Assembly (NCBI GenBank): GCA_016713785.1
Contig: JADJOM010000002.1
Span: 558,001 to 622,000 of the forward strand
Direction of reading: 5' to 3'
DNA from: Gemmatimonadota bacterium
GTDB lineage: Bacteria; Gemmatimonadota; Gemmatimonadetes; Gemmatimonadales; GWC2-71-9
DNA length: 64,000 nucleotides
A model generated the notes under the pieces. The model did not search any database and was not told the origin of the DNA. It worked only from the letters and a program-made list of their open reading frames with translations. Below, piece after piece: positions 1-10,846 of the stretch; the stretch's first letter is position 1; the number at the start of each line of letters is the position of its first letter. Both the position numbers and the translations under genes were made by a program.

Positions 1-2538
1 GCCGCCGACTGGCTCGGCGTGCCGCTGCAGGTCTCGGGCACGGTCATGGGCGTGCTGGTGGTGCAGAGCTACGACCAGGGGGTGCAGTACACCGACCGCG
101 ACCAGGACATCCTGGAGTTCGTGTCCAACCAGGTGGCGATGGCCATCGACCGGCGCCGCGCCGCGGCCGACCAGCAGGCCACCGCCGTGGAGCTCGAGGC
201 GCTGTTCGCCGCCATGCCCGACGTGATCGTGGTCTTCGACCGCGACGGCACCTTCCTCAAGGTGGCCCCCACCCGGCAGGAGTACCGCTTCAGCTCCCCC
301 GAGGAGGTGATCGGCAAGCGGATGGCGGAGGTGCTGCCCCCCGCGCTCGCGGCGGAGGCCACGCTGGCCGTCCGCACCGCGCTGGAGCGGCGCGAGGCAG
401 TGACCATCGAGTACGAGCTGCCCATCCGCGGGGTGCCGCACTGGTTCTCCGGCACCGCCTCGCCCATGGGGCCCGACCGGGCGGTCTGGGTGGCGCGGAA
501 CATCACGCCGGTCAAGGAATCGCAGCTGCTGGAGCGGGTGGTGGGCGCGGTGGCGCGCGCGGCGGTGGAGCGCACCGACCTGCACGACACCCTGGCCGAG
601 CTGCACCGCACCATCGCGGCGCTGATGCCGGCCCGGAGCTGCTATGTGGCGCTGGTCGACGCGGGGGAGGAGCGGCTGATCTTCCCCTACTGGTCGGACG
701 AGCGGCTGCCCAACCCGCGCTACCGCCCCCGCGGCCAGAGCTACTCCGACTGGGTGCTCTTCCACGGCCGGCCGCTGCGCTACCGCCAGAGCCTGGCCAC
801 CGGCGAGCCCCCCGCCGCCGAGGCGACGTTCGTGGGGCCGGAGCCGGCCGACTGGATGGCCGCGCCGCTCACGGTGGGCGACCGCACCGTCGGCGTGGTG
901 GCGGTGCAGACCTATGAGGGCGCCCACGTCTACTCGGCGCGGGAGCAGCAGCTGCTCGAGATCGTGGCCAGCCAGGTGGCGTTCCTGATCGAGCGCACCC
1001 GCGCCGCCGAGCTGGTGCGGCGCAGCGAGGAGCGCTTCCGGGCGCTCGCCGCCACCACCAGCGACGTGATCTACGAGTGGGACCCGGTGACGCGGCGGGA
1101 GTGGTGGAGCGAGAACATCACCGCCATCCTCGGCTACCAGCCCGGCGAGATCCGCTTCAGCGACGACGGCTGGGAGCAGCTGCTGCACGAGGAGGACCGC
1201 GCGCGGGCCAGCGGCACCTACGCCGCCGCCGCCACCGGCACCGCCACCAGCTGGCGCGAGGAGTACCGCATCCGCCGCCGCGACGGCAGCTACGCCTGGG
1301 TGCTCGACCGCGCCCGGCTGGAGCGCGACGCCGCCGGCCGCGTGACCCGGGTGATCGGCGCCATGCTCGACATCACCAGCCTGCGCGAGGCCCGCGAGGC
1401 GCTGCGCCGCAGCGAGGACCAGCTGCGGCAGGCCGCCAAGATGGAGGCCGTCGGCCGCCTGGCCGGCGGCGTGGCCCACGACTTCAACAACCTGCTCACC
1501 TCCGTGCTGGGCCACGCCGACCTGGCCCTCGGCACCCTCGACACCGGCCACCCGGTGCGGGACGACCTGCAGGAGATCAAGGCCGCCGGCACCCGCGCCG
1601 CCGCGCTCACCCAGCAGCTGCTCGCCTTCAGCCGCAAGCAGCTGCTCGAGCCCCGCGTCCTCGACCTCAACGCCGTGGTGAGCGGCACCATCAAGATGCT
1701 GCGCCGCACCATCGGCGAGGACGTCACCCTGGTCACCCGGCTGGCCCCCGACCTGGGCCACGTCCGCGCCGACCCGGTGCAGATGGAGCAGGTGCTCATC
1801 AACCTGGCCGTCAACGCCCGGGACGCCATGCCCGACGGCGGCCGCCTGCTCATCGAGACCACCAACGTGCGGCTGCCCGTCGGCCCCGGGGTGCGCATCC
1901 GGGTGCAGGACGACGGCGTGGGGATGAGCGAGGAGGTGCGGCGCCACGTCTTCGAGCCGTTCTTCACCACCAAGGACGTGGGCAAGGGCACCGGCCTGGG
2001 CCTGGCCACGGCGTACGGGATCGTGGAGCAGAGCGGCGGCACCATCACCGTCAGCAGCGCGCTGGGCGAGGGCGCCACCTTCCAGATCGACCTGCCGCAG
2101 GTGGGCGCCGAGGATCCCCCCCCCATGCTCCCGGCGAGCACCGCGCTGCCCAGCGGCTCCGAGACGGTGCTGGTGGTGGAGGACGAGGAGGCGGTGCGGA
2201 ACCTCACCCGCCGCGTCCTCGAGCAGCACGGCTACGTGGTGCTCTCGGCGCCGAGCGGCGAGAGCGCGCTCGAGCTGGCGCGGGCGCACGCCGGAGCCAT
2301 CCACGTGCTGCTCACCGACGTGGTGATGCCCGGGATCTCGGGCCCGCGGCTCGCCGAGATCCTCCTCGCCGAGCGCCAGGGGCTCTGTTGCCTGTTCATG
2401 TCGGGATACGCGGCGAGCGCGGTGGGCTCGAGCCCCCTGCTCCAGGGGGAGACCCGGTTCCTGCAGAAGCCCTTCACCACCACCCAGCTGCTTCAGCGGC
2501 TGCGGGAGACGCTCGCCGCGGCCGACAGGCCGGCCTGA
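1..2538 (+). CDS. Hybrid sensor histidine kinase, GAF-PAS-GAF-PAS-HisKA-HATPase-REC (5' end cut by window)
   Basis: The frame is open to base 1, so the GTG at 19 is not the true start; the first residues visible are the end of a GAF domain. In order follow a PAS domain, a second GAF domain, a second PAS domain (about residues 345-465), a HisKA dimerisation domain with H-box GGVAHDFNN (His near residue 493), an HATPase_c domain with N-box NLAVNARDAMPDGG, G1 DDGVGM, F-box FEPFFTTK and G2 GKGTGLGLATAYG, and a C-terminal receiver whose phosphoacceptor Asp lies in LLTDVVMPG (about 775) with conserved Lys in LQKPF. No membrane segment is seen in the visible part, so it is probably a cytoplasmic sensor with an attached phosphorelay receiver. 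The ligand cannot be read from sequence. The 3' end overlaps the convergent metallopeptidase-like gene by 46 bp. Confidence 0.93.
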   Translation, partial: AADWLGVPLQVSGTVMGVLVVQSYDQGVQYTDRDQDILEFVSNQVAMAIDRRRAAADQQATAVELEALFAAMPDVIVVFDRDGTFLKVAPTRQEYRFSSPEEVIGKRMAEVLPPALAAEATLAVRTALERREAVTIEYELPIRGVPHWFSGTASPMGPDRAVWVARNITPVKESQLLERVVGAVARAAVERTDLHDTLAELHRTIAALMPARSCYVALVDAGEERLIFPYWSDERLPNPRYRPRGQSYSDWVLFHGRPLRYRQSLATGEPPAAEATFVGPEPADWMAAPLTVGDRTVGVVAVQTYEGAHVYSAREQQLLEIVASQVAFLIERTRAAELVRRSEERFRALAATTSDVIYEWDPVTRREWWSENITAILGYQPGEIRFSDDGWEQLLHEEDRARASGTYAAAATGTATSWREEYRIRRRDGSYAWVLDRARLERDAAGRVTRVIGAMLDITSLREAREALRRSEDQLRQAAKMEAVGRLAGGVAHDFNNLLTSVLGHADLALGTLDTGHPVRDDLQEIKAAGTRAAALTQQLLAFSRKQLLEPRVLDLNAVVSGTIKMLRRTIGEDVTLVTRLAPDLGHVRADPVQMEQVLINLAVNARDAMPDGGRLLIETTNVRLPVGPGVRIRVQDDGVGMSEEVRRHVFEPFFTTKDVGKGTGLGLATAYGIVEQSGGTITVSSALGEGATFQIDLPQVGAEDPPPMLPASTALPSGSETVLVVEDEEAVRNLTRRVLEQHGYVVLSAPSGESALELARAHAGAIHVLLTDVVMPGISGPRLAEILLAERQGLCCLFMSGYAASAVGSSPLLQGETRFLQKPFTTTQLLQRLRETLAAADRPA

Positions 2539-3020
2539 ATCGGGGTGCAGGCGAGGATCTTCGCCGCCCGCGCGCTGCCTGAGGGATGCTCCGCGTCGAA
2601 GTGATTGGCGCCCAGCCGCGCGAAGAACGCCACCGCCGCCAGCGACGCCGCCTGCCCCGCTTCCCCCAGCGTGCGCGCCGCCAGGCAATCCGCCTCGAGT
2701 TCCTTGCCCTGCAGCACCTGCTCCCGCGCCCCGGGCTCGAGCCCCAGCGCCGCCGACCGGGTGTGCCGCAGCGCGATGTGCGCCCGCTCGTGCGCCATGA
2801 AGAAGGCCCGCAGCTCCGGGCTGAACCGCTGCATCAGGTCAGGGTTGTAGTAGATCACCGGGTCGGCGGGGTCGTAGACCGCCACCGCCACGTCGCGCAG
2901 CGAGCGCTCCGCCACCTCGCGCGCCACCGGCGCCGGCGCCGCCGCCGGCCCCCGCAGGGGCTGCCCCGCGCCCACCAGCGCCGCGAGGCCGGTCATCGCA
3001 ATCGTCCATGTCCGTGGCAT
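2493..3020 (-). CDS. Small secreted HExxH metallopeptidase-like protein
   Basis: A 175-residue protein. The N-terminus MPRTWTIAMTGLAALVGAG is a plausible signal peptide. The core has HERAH, an HExxH zinc motif, in FFMAHERAHIALRH, and about 40 residues later ELEADCLAA, where the Glu/Asp could be the third zinc ligand as in M48-type gluzincins. The context reads as a minimal M48-like or DUF-type peptidase, much shorter than usual M48 proteins and without the N-terminal membrane helices. A GGAGGCAGGG stretch precedes the ATG. The last 46 bp run into the 3' end of the hybrid kinase on the opposite strand, so the C-terminal tail (after about residue 160) is antisense to the kinase receiver and probably unimportant. 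Substrate unknown. Confidence 0.7.
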   Translation of the reverse strand: MPRTWTIAMTGLAALVGAGQPLRGPAAAPAPVAREVAERSLRDVAVAVYDPADPVIYYNPDLMQRFSPELRAFFMAHERAHIALRHTRSAALGLEPGAREQVLQGKELEADCLAARTLGEAGQAASLAAVAFFARLGANHFDAEHPSGSARAAKILACTPIQAGLSAAASVSRSR

Positions 3021-3049
3021 CCCTGCCTCCCCGCCTCCCTGAAATCCAA

Positions 3050-3081
3050 GGCCCCCGCGTCCGTTCCGGGACGCGGGGGCC
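3050..3081 (-). terminator. 13-bp GC-rich hairpin, possible terminator
   Basis: Bases 3050-3062 pair perfectly with 3069-3081 around a 6-nt loop. It lies between the start of the leftward metallopeptidase-like gene and a small leftward ORF (stop at 3105). On the minus strand it is followed by a weak T-containing tail rather than a clean U-tract. It could end transcription of the small ORF, or be a leader hairpin of the metallopeptidase gene. Confidence 0.45.
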
Positions 3082-3104
3082 GTGGCCGGGCATGTCGCCC
3101 GCGC

Positions 3105-3218
3105 TCAGCCGTGCCGCGTCAGTTCCGGGTTGCAGCCGACCCCCCGGCGCAGGCGCCGGTTGACGAGGGTCGGGTTGAGCACTGCCTGATTCCGCTGCCG
3201 CATCGAGTTCCTGGTCAT
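3105..3218 (-). CDS. Possible 37-residue basic small protein
   Basis: A short ORF starting MTRNSMRQRNQ and ending NPELTRHG, rich in Arg and Asn, with a single Cys. It matches nothing I recognise. Support is only contextual: a 13-bp hairpin lies 24 bp after its stop and a second ATG at 3203 is preceded by AGGA at a suitable distance. In the window it lies just upstream of the TPP riboswitch but on the other strand. It may be spurious; codon use in so short a frame is not decisive. Confidence 0.22.
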   Translation of the reverse strand: MTRNSMRQRNQAVLNPTLVNRRLRRGVGCNPELTRHG

Positions 3219-3413
3219 CCCCTTGGAGCAACGTGAGGGCGGCTCCTGTGTTCTCATATCGGACCCGGTACCGGGGAGCTTGAGCCCCCGGGCCGGCACC
3301 CGCACTGTCAACTTCCTGCACGCCCCGCCGGTTCCCGCCGCATCCGCGCCTGCTACAGGGGCATACCGCGTGCCATTGACCGCGCCGGTCCCCGGGTTAC
3401 GATTCGCGGGTCC

Positions 3414-3513
3414 GCCAGGGGTATCCGGCCCGCGGTCGCGGCACGCCGCGCCGGCGCCGGATTGAGAGAGACCCTTGGAACCTGATCCGGTTGATACCGG
3501 CGAAGGGAGCGCG
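3414..3513 (+). promoter_or_regulatory. TPP riboswitch (THI element)
   Basis: The conserved TPP aptamer cores are readable: a GGGGT element at 3418-3422, a TTGAGAGAGACCCTT block at 3462-3476 (the usual CTGAGA...ACCCTT core with a one-base change), GAACCTGATCCGG at 3478-3490, and GATACCGGCGAAGGGA at 3493-3508. It sits directly upstream of thiC, the classical target. The Shine-Dalgarno GAAGGAG (3541-3547) follows about 30 nt after the aptamer, so control of translation by sequestering this site is plausible; no separate terminator hairpin with a U-tract is obvious in the 40 nt between them. Confidence 0.93.
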
Positions 3514-3554
3514 GCGCCGCCGCCGCGTTCCGTCCCCTCGGAAGGAGCCGCGCC

Positions 3555-5291
<1,737 letters not shown>

Positions 5292-5692
5292 GGAAGCGGG
5301 AAGCGGGAAACGGGAAGGGGACAGCGCCGACCGATGCCCGGCCCGCCGCGATCGGCTCCTCCGACTGCTCGCGGGGGGGTCGGGGCCGCATTGCCCGGGT
5401 GGGCCCGCTGAGCGGCCCGCGCCCCCCCGCTGTGCGTCGTCGTCGCCGCTCGCTCTTCTACCGCCTTACCGCCTTACCGCCTTACCGCCCTACCGCCTTA
5501 CCGCCCTACCGCCTTACCGCCCTACCGCGCTACCGCCCTACCGCCACTCCCTCGCCCCCGGGTCGCGGCTTCGCCGCTCCCGAAGGGGGCTCGGTCGCCG
5601 CCCCACCGCCTCACTCCGCTACACCGTCTTCCGTTTGGCCCCACCGGCGGCCACCTTGCGGGCACCCCCGTCATTGCCGTGGGAGACCGCCG
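5292..5692. repeat. Non-coding repeat block: GGGAAGC array, 131-bp dispersed repeat, TACCGCCT octamer array
   Basis: Directly after the thiC stop comes a short GGGAAGC-type heptamer array (5293-5318). Bases 5324-5454 are the first copy of a dispersed repeat; a second copy, nearly identical, is at 9648-9779 and a partial one at 7650-7716. Bases 5456-5545 are about eleven copies of an octamer of type TTACCGCC/CTACCGCC. The rest (5546-5680) is unremarkable apart from a CCCGAAGGGGGCTCGGTCGCC stretch that recurs near 22795 and 36890. GGGAG at 5681 serves the next gene. Confidence 0.85.
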
Positions 5693-7606
5693 ATGCCCTC
5701 GAGCCCGTCGAGGCCTGGCGCGGCCGCGCTCGCCGTGCGTCGCGCCGATGCCGCTCCCCGCCGCCAGGTGATGCTGGCGGGCGCGCTCAGCGTCGGGATC
5801 GTGGCCATCCTGCTGGTCGTCGCCGCCATCGGCTTCGAGACCCTCTCCGCCGCCCGCGCCTACGTGGGGGGCGAGGGGCAGTGGTCCAAGGCGCAGAAGG
5901 ACGCCGTCCGGCACCTGATGCGCTACGCCTGGGACGGCGATTCCCTCCACTACGCCGCGTACCAGCGGGAGCTCGAGGTGTACCGGGGCGACCACGTGGC
6001 CCGGGTGGAGCTGCTGCGCCCTGCCCCCGACTGGGAGGTGGTGCACGCCGGCTTCCTGCGCGGCCGCAATCACCCCGACGACGTGCACCGCATGGGCGTC
6101 TTCCTGCGGCGCTACGGCCGGGTGCCGTTCGTGGCGGAGGCCGTCCGCTCCTGGTCGGCCGGCGATTCATTGATGGTCCAGCTCGAGGCGCTCGGCGCCC
6201 GGCTCGGCGCGGAGCGGGCCGGCGCCCCCTTGCCACCCGCCAGCCGCGACGCCTTCCTGATGGAGCTCGACGCGCTGGCGCGCGAGCTGGCCCTGCTGGA
6301 GAACGCCTTCAGCGACACCATGGGGGCCGGCGCGCGGTGGGCGGCACGCTGGCTGCTGGTGGCGCTGGCCGGCGTGGCGGTGATCCTGCTGGCCATCGGC
6401 GGGGTGACCTTCACCGCGGCGTGGCGCCGGATCCTCCTCGCCGAGGCGGCCCGCCGCGCCATCGAGGCGCAGCTGCGCCAGGCGCAGAAGATGGAGGCGG
6501 TGGGCCAGCTCACCGGCGGCATCGCGCACGACTTCAACAACCTGCTCACCGTCATCCTCTCCAACGTGCGGCTGCTGGAGGACGGGCTCCCCGCCGGCTA
6601 TCCCGACCTGAAGGACGACCTCGACGAGCTCAAGGTCGCCGCGCAGCGCGGCGCCGACATGATCCGCAAGCTGCTCGCCTTCAGCCGCGCGGGGCAGGTG
6701 AGCTTCGAGACCCGCACCCTGGCCGAGGTGCTGCCGGAGGCGGTGCAGATGCTGCGGCGGGTGCTCCCCGCCACCGTGGCCATCGACGCCGAGCTCGACG
6801 CCGCGGTCCCCGCGGTGCGCACCGACCCGAGCGCGGTGCAGCAGATGGTGCTCAACCTGGCCACCAACGCCCGCGACGCCATGCCCGGCGGCGGCACCCT
6901 GCGGCTCCGGCTGGGCCGCGCCAGCATCGGCCGCGACTTCATCGTGCGCCGCGGCTGGGGCCGCGAGGGCAGCTACGTGGCCCTCTCGGTGAGCGACACC
7001 GGCGCCGGGATGCCGCCGGCCGTGCTGGACCGCGCCTTCGAGCCCTTCTTCACCACCAAGCCGCCGGGGCAGGGCTCCGGGCTCGGCCTGGCCATGGTGT
7101 ACGGCCTGATGAAGCAGCACGGCGGCTTCGTCGACGTGGCCTCGACCCCGGAGCAGGGCACCACGGTGACGCTGTTCTTCCCGGTGGCGGAGGAGCCCGC
7201 CATCCACCCGCCGCCGGTGGCGCCGGTGACCATCGCCGGCGGCGGCACCATCCTGCTGGTGGAGGACGAGCCCGCCCTGCGCCGCGCCGCCCAGCGGCTG
7301 CTCGAGCGCAGCGGCTTCCGGGTGCTCTCCGCCGCCGACGGCCAGGAGGGCCTCGAGCTGGCGCGGGTGCACCGCGACGCGCTCGACCTGGTGCTCTCCG
7401 ACGTGGTCATGCCCCGCATGGGCGGCCCCGCCCTGCACGCCGCCCTTGCGCGCGAGGGCATCGTGCTGCCTTTTCTCTTCACCAGCGGCTACACCGGCCG
7501 CGAGATGCCCGACGGGATCCCGCTGCCCCCCGACGTGCCGCTCCTGCCCAAGCCCTGGGACGCGCAGGAGCTGGTGGCGTGGGTGGCGCGGGCGATGGGG
7601 CGGTGA
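5693..7606 (+). CDS. Membrane-bound hybrid histidine kinase with receiver domain
   Basis: A 637-residue protein; the ATG at 5693 was chosen because it has GGGAG 7-8 nt upstream and precedes a credible membrane anchor, although the frame is open far upstream through repeats and thiC. Layout: short basic N-terminus, TM1 at about 27-48, a roughly 165-residue extracytoplasmic region of no recognised fold, TM2 at about 217-245, HisKA with H-box GGIAHDFNN (His near 279), HATPase_c with NLATNARDAMPGGG, DTGAGM, FEPFFTTK and GQGSGLGLAMVYG, and a C-terminal receiver with Asp in LVLSDVVMP (about 570) and Lys in LLPKPW. The catalytic half closely resembles that of the kinase at the left edge. No linked separate regulator is present, so the output partner is unknown. 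Confidence 0.93.
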   Translation: MPSSPSRPGAAALAVRRADAAPRRQVMLAGALSVGIVAILLVVAAIGFETLSAARAYVGGEGQWSKAQKDAVRHLMRYAWDGDSLHYAAYQRELEVYRGDHVARVELLRPAPDWEVVHAGFLRGRNHPDDVHRMGVFLRRYGRVPFVAEAVRSWSAGDSLMVQLEALGARLGAERAGAPLPPASRDAFLMELDALARELALLENAFSDTMGAGARWAARWLLVALAGVAVILLAIGGVTFTAAWRRILLAEAARRAIEAQLRQAQKMEAVGQLTGGIAHDFNNLLTVILSNVRLLEDGLPAGYPDLKDDLDELKVAAQRGADMIRKLLAFSRAGQVSFETRTLAEVLPEAVQMLRRVLPATVAIDAELDAAVPAVRTDPSAVQQMVLNLATNARDAMPGGGTLRLRLGRASIGRDFIVRRGWGREGSYVALSVSDTGAGMPPAVLDRAFEPFFTTKPPGQGSGLGLAMVYGLMKQHGGFVDVASTPEQGTTVTLFFPVAEEPAIHPPPVAPVTIAGGGTILLVEDEPALRRAAQRLLERSGFRVLSAADGQEGLELARVHRDALDLVLSDVVMPRMGGPALHAALAREGIVLPFLFTSGYTGREMPDGIPLPPDVPLLPKPWDAQELVAWVARAMGR

Positions 7607-7787
7607 GGCGGTAGGGCGGTACGGCGGTACGATGGTCGCTGATGGGGCGGCGAGCACGCCCTCGCGCTGACCAGGCCGCCGCGCCTCCCCGCTGCGCGTC
7701 GTCGTCGCCGCTCGCTGTTCTACCGCCTTACCGCCTTACCGCCCTTACCGCCTTTACCGCCCTTACCGCCTTTACCGCCGACCCCCC
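7607..7787. repeat. Octamer arrays and partial copy of the dispersed repeat
   Basis: Immediately after the kinase stop there is a G-rich GGCGGTAG-type octamer run (7597-7632); 7650-7716 resembles the last part of the 131-bp dispersed repeat; 7717-7782 is a C-rich TTACCGCC-type array that drifts between period 8 and 9. The array ends only 5 nt before the next start codon. Confidence 0.8.
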
Positions 7788-9533
7788 ATGCGCCCCTACG
7801 CCGCCCTGCTGCTCCTCTCCCTCCCCCTCGCCGCCCAGGAGCGGGGGCCGGTGCGCGATGCCGCGGGATACGTCCCCGCCGGCGCCGGCCCGGTGCGCGC
7901 CACCACCAGCGAGTTGCGCGAGACGCTGGAGCGCTTCACCGCCGACGAGAGCGCCCTGGGCCGCCGCTACCCCGCCGAGTGGTCGGCGGCGCGGCGCGCG
8001 GCGCTGGCGGGGTTCTATCACGGCTGGCAGGGGCGGCTGGCGGCGCTCGACTTTGCGCGGCTGTCGCAGGAGGGGAAGGTGGACTACCTGCTGCTGCGGC
8101 AGGCGCTCACCCACCGGCTGGAGCTGCTGGCGCTCGAGGAGGCGCGGCTGGCGGAGATCGCTCCGCTCATCCCCTTCGGCGCCGCCATCCGCGCGCTCGA
8201 CGAGGCGCGGGAACGGGTGGACTCGGTGGACGGCGCCGCCGCGGCGGCCACCTTCACGGCAGTTGCCCGGCAGGCCGACTCGGCACGCGCCGCGCTCGGG
8301 GCCCTCGACAGCGCCGCGCGGCCCAGCCGCGTGGTGGCCTTCCGCGCCGCGCGGGCGGTGGAGAGCCACCGCGCCCTGCTGCGCACCTGGACCGGCCACT
8401 ACGGCGGCTACGATCCCGGGCTCGGCTGGTGGACCCGCGCCCCCGCCGCCCGCGCCGACACCGCGCTCACCCGGTACGCCACATACCTCCGCGAGACCAT
8501 CCTGGGCCAGGCCCCCGGCGCCGACGAGCCGATCGTCGGCGACCCGCTGGGCCGCGCCGCGCTGGAGCGCGACATCGCCTTCGAGCTCATTCCGTATACC
8601 GCCGAGGAGCTGATCGCCATCGGCGAGCGGGAGCTGGCGTGGTGCACCCGGGAAATGATCGCCGCCGCCCGCGCCATGGGGCTGGGCGACGACTGGCACG
8701 CCGCGCTCGAGCGGGTGAAGCTGGCGCACGTGGCGCCCGGGGCGCAGCCGCTGCTGGTCAAGCGCCTGGCCGACGAGGCCGCCGACTGGGTGAGCAGCCG
8801 GAAGCTGGTCACCGTGCCGCCGCTGGCCCGCGACCTGTGGCGGCTGACGATGCTCTCCCCGGAGGCGCAGAAGGCCAATCCGTTCTTCCTGGGTGGCGAG
8901 GTGATCCAGGTGGCCTACCCCACCGACGCCATGGACGACGCCGACAAGCGCATGACCATGCGTGGCAACAACGTCCACTTTGCCCGCGCCACGGTGCACC
9001 ACGAGCTGATCCCCGGGCACCACCTGCAGGGCTTCGTGGGGGAGCGGAGCAACCCGCAGCGCGGCGCCTTCAGCACGCCGTTCTACACCGAGGGGTGGGC
9101 GGTGTACTGGGAGATGCTGATGTACGAGCGGGGCTTCCCCCGCTCGCCGGAGGACCGGGTGGGGATGCTGTTCTGGCGGATGCACCGCGCGGCGCGGATC
9201 ATCTTCTCGCTCAAGGTGCACCTGGGGCAGATGACCCCCGACGAGGCCATCACCTTCCTGGTGGACCGGGTGGGTCACGAGCGCGCCAACGCCACGGCGG
9301 AGGTGCGCCGCTCCTTCCGCGGCGACTACCCGCCGCTCTACCAGGCGGGATACATGCTGGGCGCGCTGCAGCTGCGCGCGCTGCACCAGGAGGTGGTGGG
9401 GGCCGGGAAGATGACCGAGCTCCAGTTCCACGACGCCGTGCTCGCCGCGCACCAGATGCCGATCGAGCTGCTCCGGGCGCTGCTGACGAACCAGCCGCTT
9501 GCCCGGGAGTACGTGGCGAAGTGGCGCTTCTGA
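7788..9533 (+). CDS. Secreted DUF885 family protein (putative metal-dependent peptidase)
   Basis: A 581-residue protein starting with a short signal peptide (MRPYAALLLLSLPLAAQ). It has the DUF885 hallmarks: TVHHELIPGHHLQGF near residues 402-416, an HExxxGH-like motif expected to bind metal, and FYTEGWAVYWEMLMYERG shortly after, which supplies a conserved Glu as in M32-like folds. Length is normal for the family. DUF885 proteins are widely regarded as secreted peptidases of unknown specificity; activity here is inference. There is no Shine-Dalgarno in the repeat-rich leader, only the octamer array, so the start may be leaderless or the next ATG could be used, but the signal peptide supports this start. 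Confidence 0.88.
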   Translation: MRPYAALLLLSLPLAAQERGPVRDAAGYVPAGAGPVRATTSELRETLERFTADESALGRRYPAEWSAARRAALAGFYHGWQGRLAALDFARLSQEGKVDYLLLRQALTHRLELLALEEARLAEIAPLIPFGAAIRALDEARERVDSVDGAAAAATFTAVARQADSARAALGALDSAARPSRVVAFRAARAVESHRALLRTWTGHYGGYDPGLGWWTRAPAARADTALTRYATYLRETILGQAPGADEPIVGDPLGRAALERDIAFELIPYTAEELIAIGERELAWCTREMIAAARAMGLGDDWHAALERVKLAHVAPGAQPLLVKRLADEAADWVSSRKLVTVPPLARDLWRLTMLSPEAQKANPFFLGGEVIQVAYPTDAMDDADKRMTMRGNNVHFARATVHHELIPGHHLQGFVGERSNPQRGAFSTPFYTEGWAVYWEMLMYERGFPRSPEDRVGMLFWRMHRAARIIFSLKVHLGQMTPDEAITFLVDRVGHERANATAEVRRSFRGDYPPLYQAGYMLGALQLRALHQEVVGAGKMTELQFHDAVLAAHQMPIELLRALLTNQPLAREYVAKWRF

Positions 9534-9918
9534 CGGCAGAGGCCGTAAGGGCGAGGGAGGCGTGAGGGCGGCACAGCAGAGGCGCGTGCGCCGCGCGGCG
9601 GGCTCCTGGTTCCTGTGCGGCCACGCGCCGACTGCGAGCACGCCCTCGCGCCGACCGATGCCCGACCCGCCGCGATCGGCTCCTCCGACTGCTCGCGGGG
9701 GGATCGGGGCCGCATTGCCCGGGTGGGCCCGCTGAGCGGCCCGCGTCCCCCCCGCTGTGCGTCGTCGTCGCCGCTCGCTGCCTTCGTGCCGACTTCCCTC
9801 ACGCCTCCCTCGCCGCTCGCGGCTTCCGTTCCCGTTTCCCTCTTCCCGTTTCCCTCTGCCCGTGGCACTGGCCGAACCAGCTAGATTCTCTCCCACCCCC
9901 AACCCAAGGACCCCTGCC
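9534..9918. repeat. Non-coding gap with second copy of the 131-bp dispersed repeat
   Basis: Bases 9648-9779 match 5324-5454 almost exactly. They are followed by CTCACGCCTCCCTCG and, at 9823-9862, a pyrimidine-rich heptamer run (the complement of the GGGAAGC type) just upstream of the next gene. A TAGATTCTC at 9883 could be a -10-like element but no -35 is convincing. No gene is visible. Confidence 0.75.
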
Positions 9919-10839
9919 GTGAAGCACGCCGCCCTGCTGTCCGTTGCCCTGCTCGTGGTTGCCGGCTGCGCGAAGAAGGAGGCGCCGGCGCCGGATGTCG
10001 CCGCGCCCGCCGCCCCCGCCAAGGTCTCCGAGGCCACGGGGTTCCTGACGCCGGAGTCGGTGCTGTGGGACGCCGAGCAGCAGGTCTGGTTCGTGTCCAA
10101 CATCAACGGCAGCCCGCTGGCCAAGGATGGCAACGGCTTCATCAGCCGGCTCACGGCGGACGGCGTGGTGGACAGCCTCAACTTTGTGCTGGGGGGCCGC
10201 GGCGGGGTGACGCTGAACGCGCCGAAGGGCATGGCGCTGGTGGGCGACACGCTGTGGGTGACCGACATCGACGCCATCCGCGGGTTCAATCGGCGGACCG
10301 GCGCGCTGGTGGCCGCGGTGGAGCTGGGGTCGCAGGCGAAGTTCCTCAACGACGCCGTGACCGGGCCCGACGGCACCGTCTACATCACCGACACCGGCAT
10401 GGGGATGGACGAGAAGGGCAACTTCCTCCATCCCGGGCCCGACCGGATCTTTGCGCTCAAGGGGCGGGCGGCCACGGTGGCGGCGGAGGGCGACTGGCTT
10501 GAGCGTCCCAACGGCATCGCGTGGGACGGGGCCAACAACCGCTACCTGGTGGTTCCCTTCGGCGGCAACGCGCTGCTCGGCTGGGTGCCGGGCGCCGCCA
10601 CGGGCGATTCCCTCGCCGCCGGTCCCGGCATGCAGGACGGCGTCGAGATCCTCAACGGCCAGACCCTGGTCACCAGCTGGACCGACTCGACGGTCTTCGT
10701 GATGGACGCGGCGGGGGCGAAGAAGCTCATCACCGGCGTCAACAGCCCGGCCGACATCGGCGTGGACCAGGTGCGGGGGCTGGTGGCGATTCCGCTCTTC
10801 CTGGAGAACCGGGTGGAGTTCTGGAAGGTCGGGTCGTAG
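9919..10839 (+). CDS. Lipoprotein with SMP-30/NHL-type beta-propeller
   Basis: A 306-residue protein starting at GTG 9919, chosen because AAGGA lies 8 nt upstream and the frame then begins with a lipoprotein signal (LLVVAGC, Cys at about 16). The body has propeller-like repeats such as PESVLWDAEQQVWFVSN, APKGMALVGDTLWVTD and NDAVTGPDGTVYITDTG, as in SMP-30/gluconolactonase-like domains, where such Asp/Asn positions bind a divalent cation. It probably sits on the periplasmic face of a membrane. Whether it hydrolyses a lactone is not shown. It converges with the next gene with only 7 bp between stops. Confidence 0.82.
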   Translation: MKHAALLSVALLVVAGCAKKEAPAPDVAAPAAPAKVSEATGFLTPESVLWDAEQQVWFVSNINGSPLAKDGNGFISRLTADGVVDSLNFVLGGRGGVTLNAPKGMALVGDTLWVTDIDAIRGFNRRTGALVAAVELGSQAKFLNDAVTGPDGTVYITDTGMGMDEKGNFLHPGPDRIFALKGRAATVAAEGDWLERPNGIAWDGANNRYLVVPFGGNALLGWVPGAATGDSLAAGPGMQDGVEILNGQTLVTSWTDSTVFVMDAAGAKKLITGVNSPADIGVDQVRGLVAIPLFLENRVEFWKVGS

Positions 10840-10846
10840 AGGCCCG

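Noticed and set aside
1077..2582. 501-codon Arg/Pro-rich frame over the first kinase
   Set aside because: Shadow frame of the kinase; composition is that of a GC-rich off-frame reading and no domain is seen.
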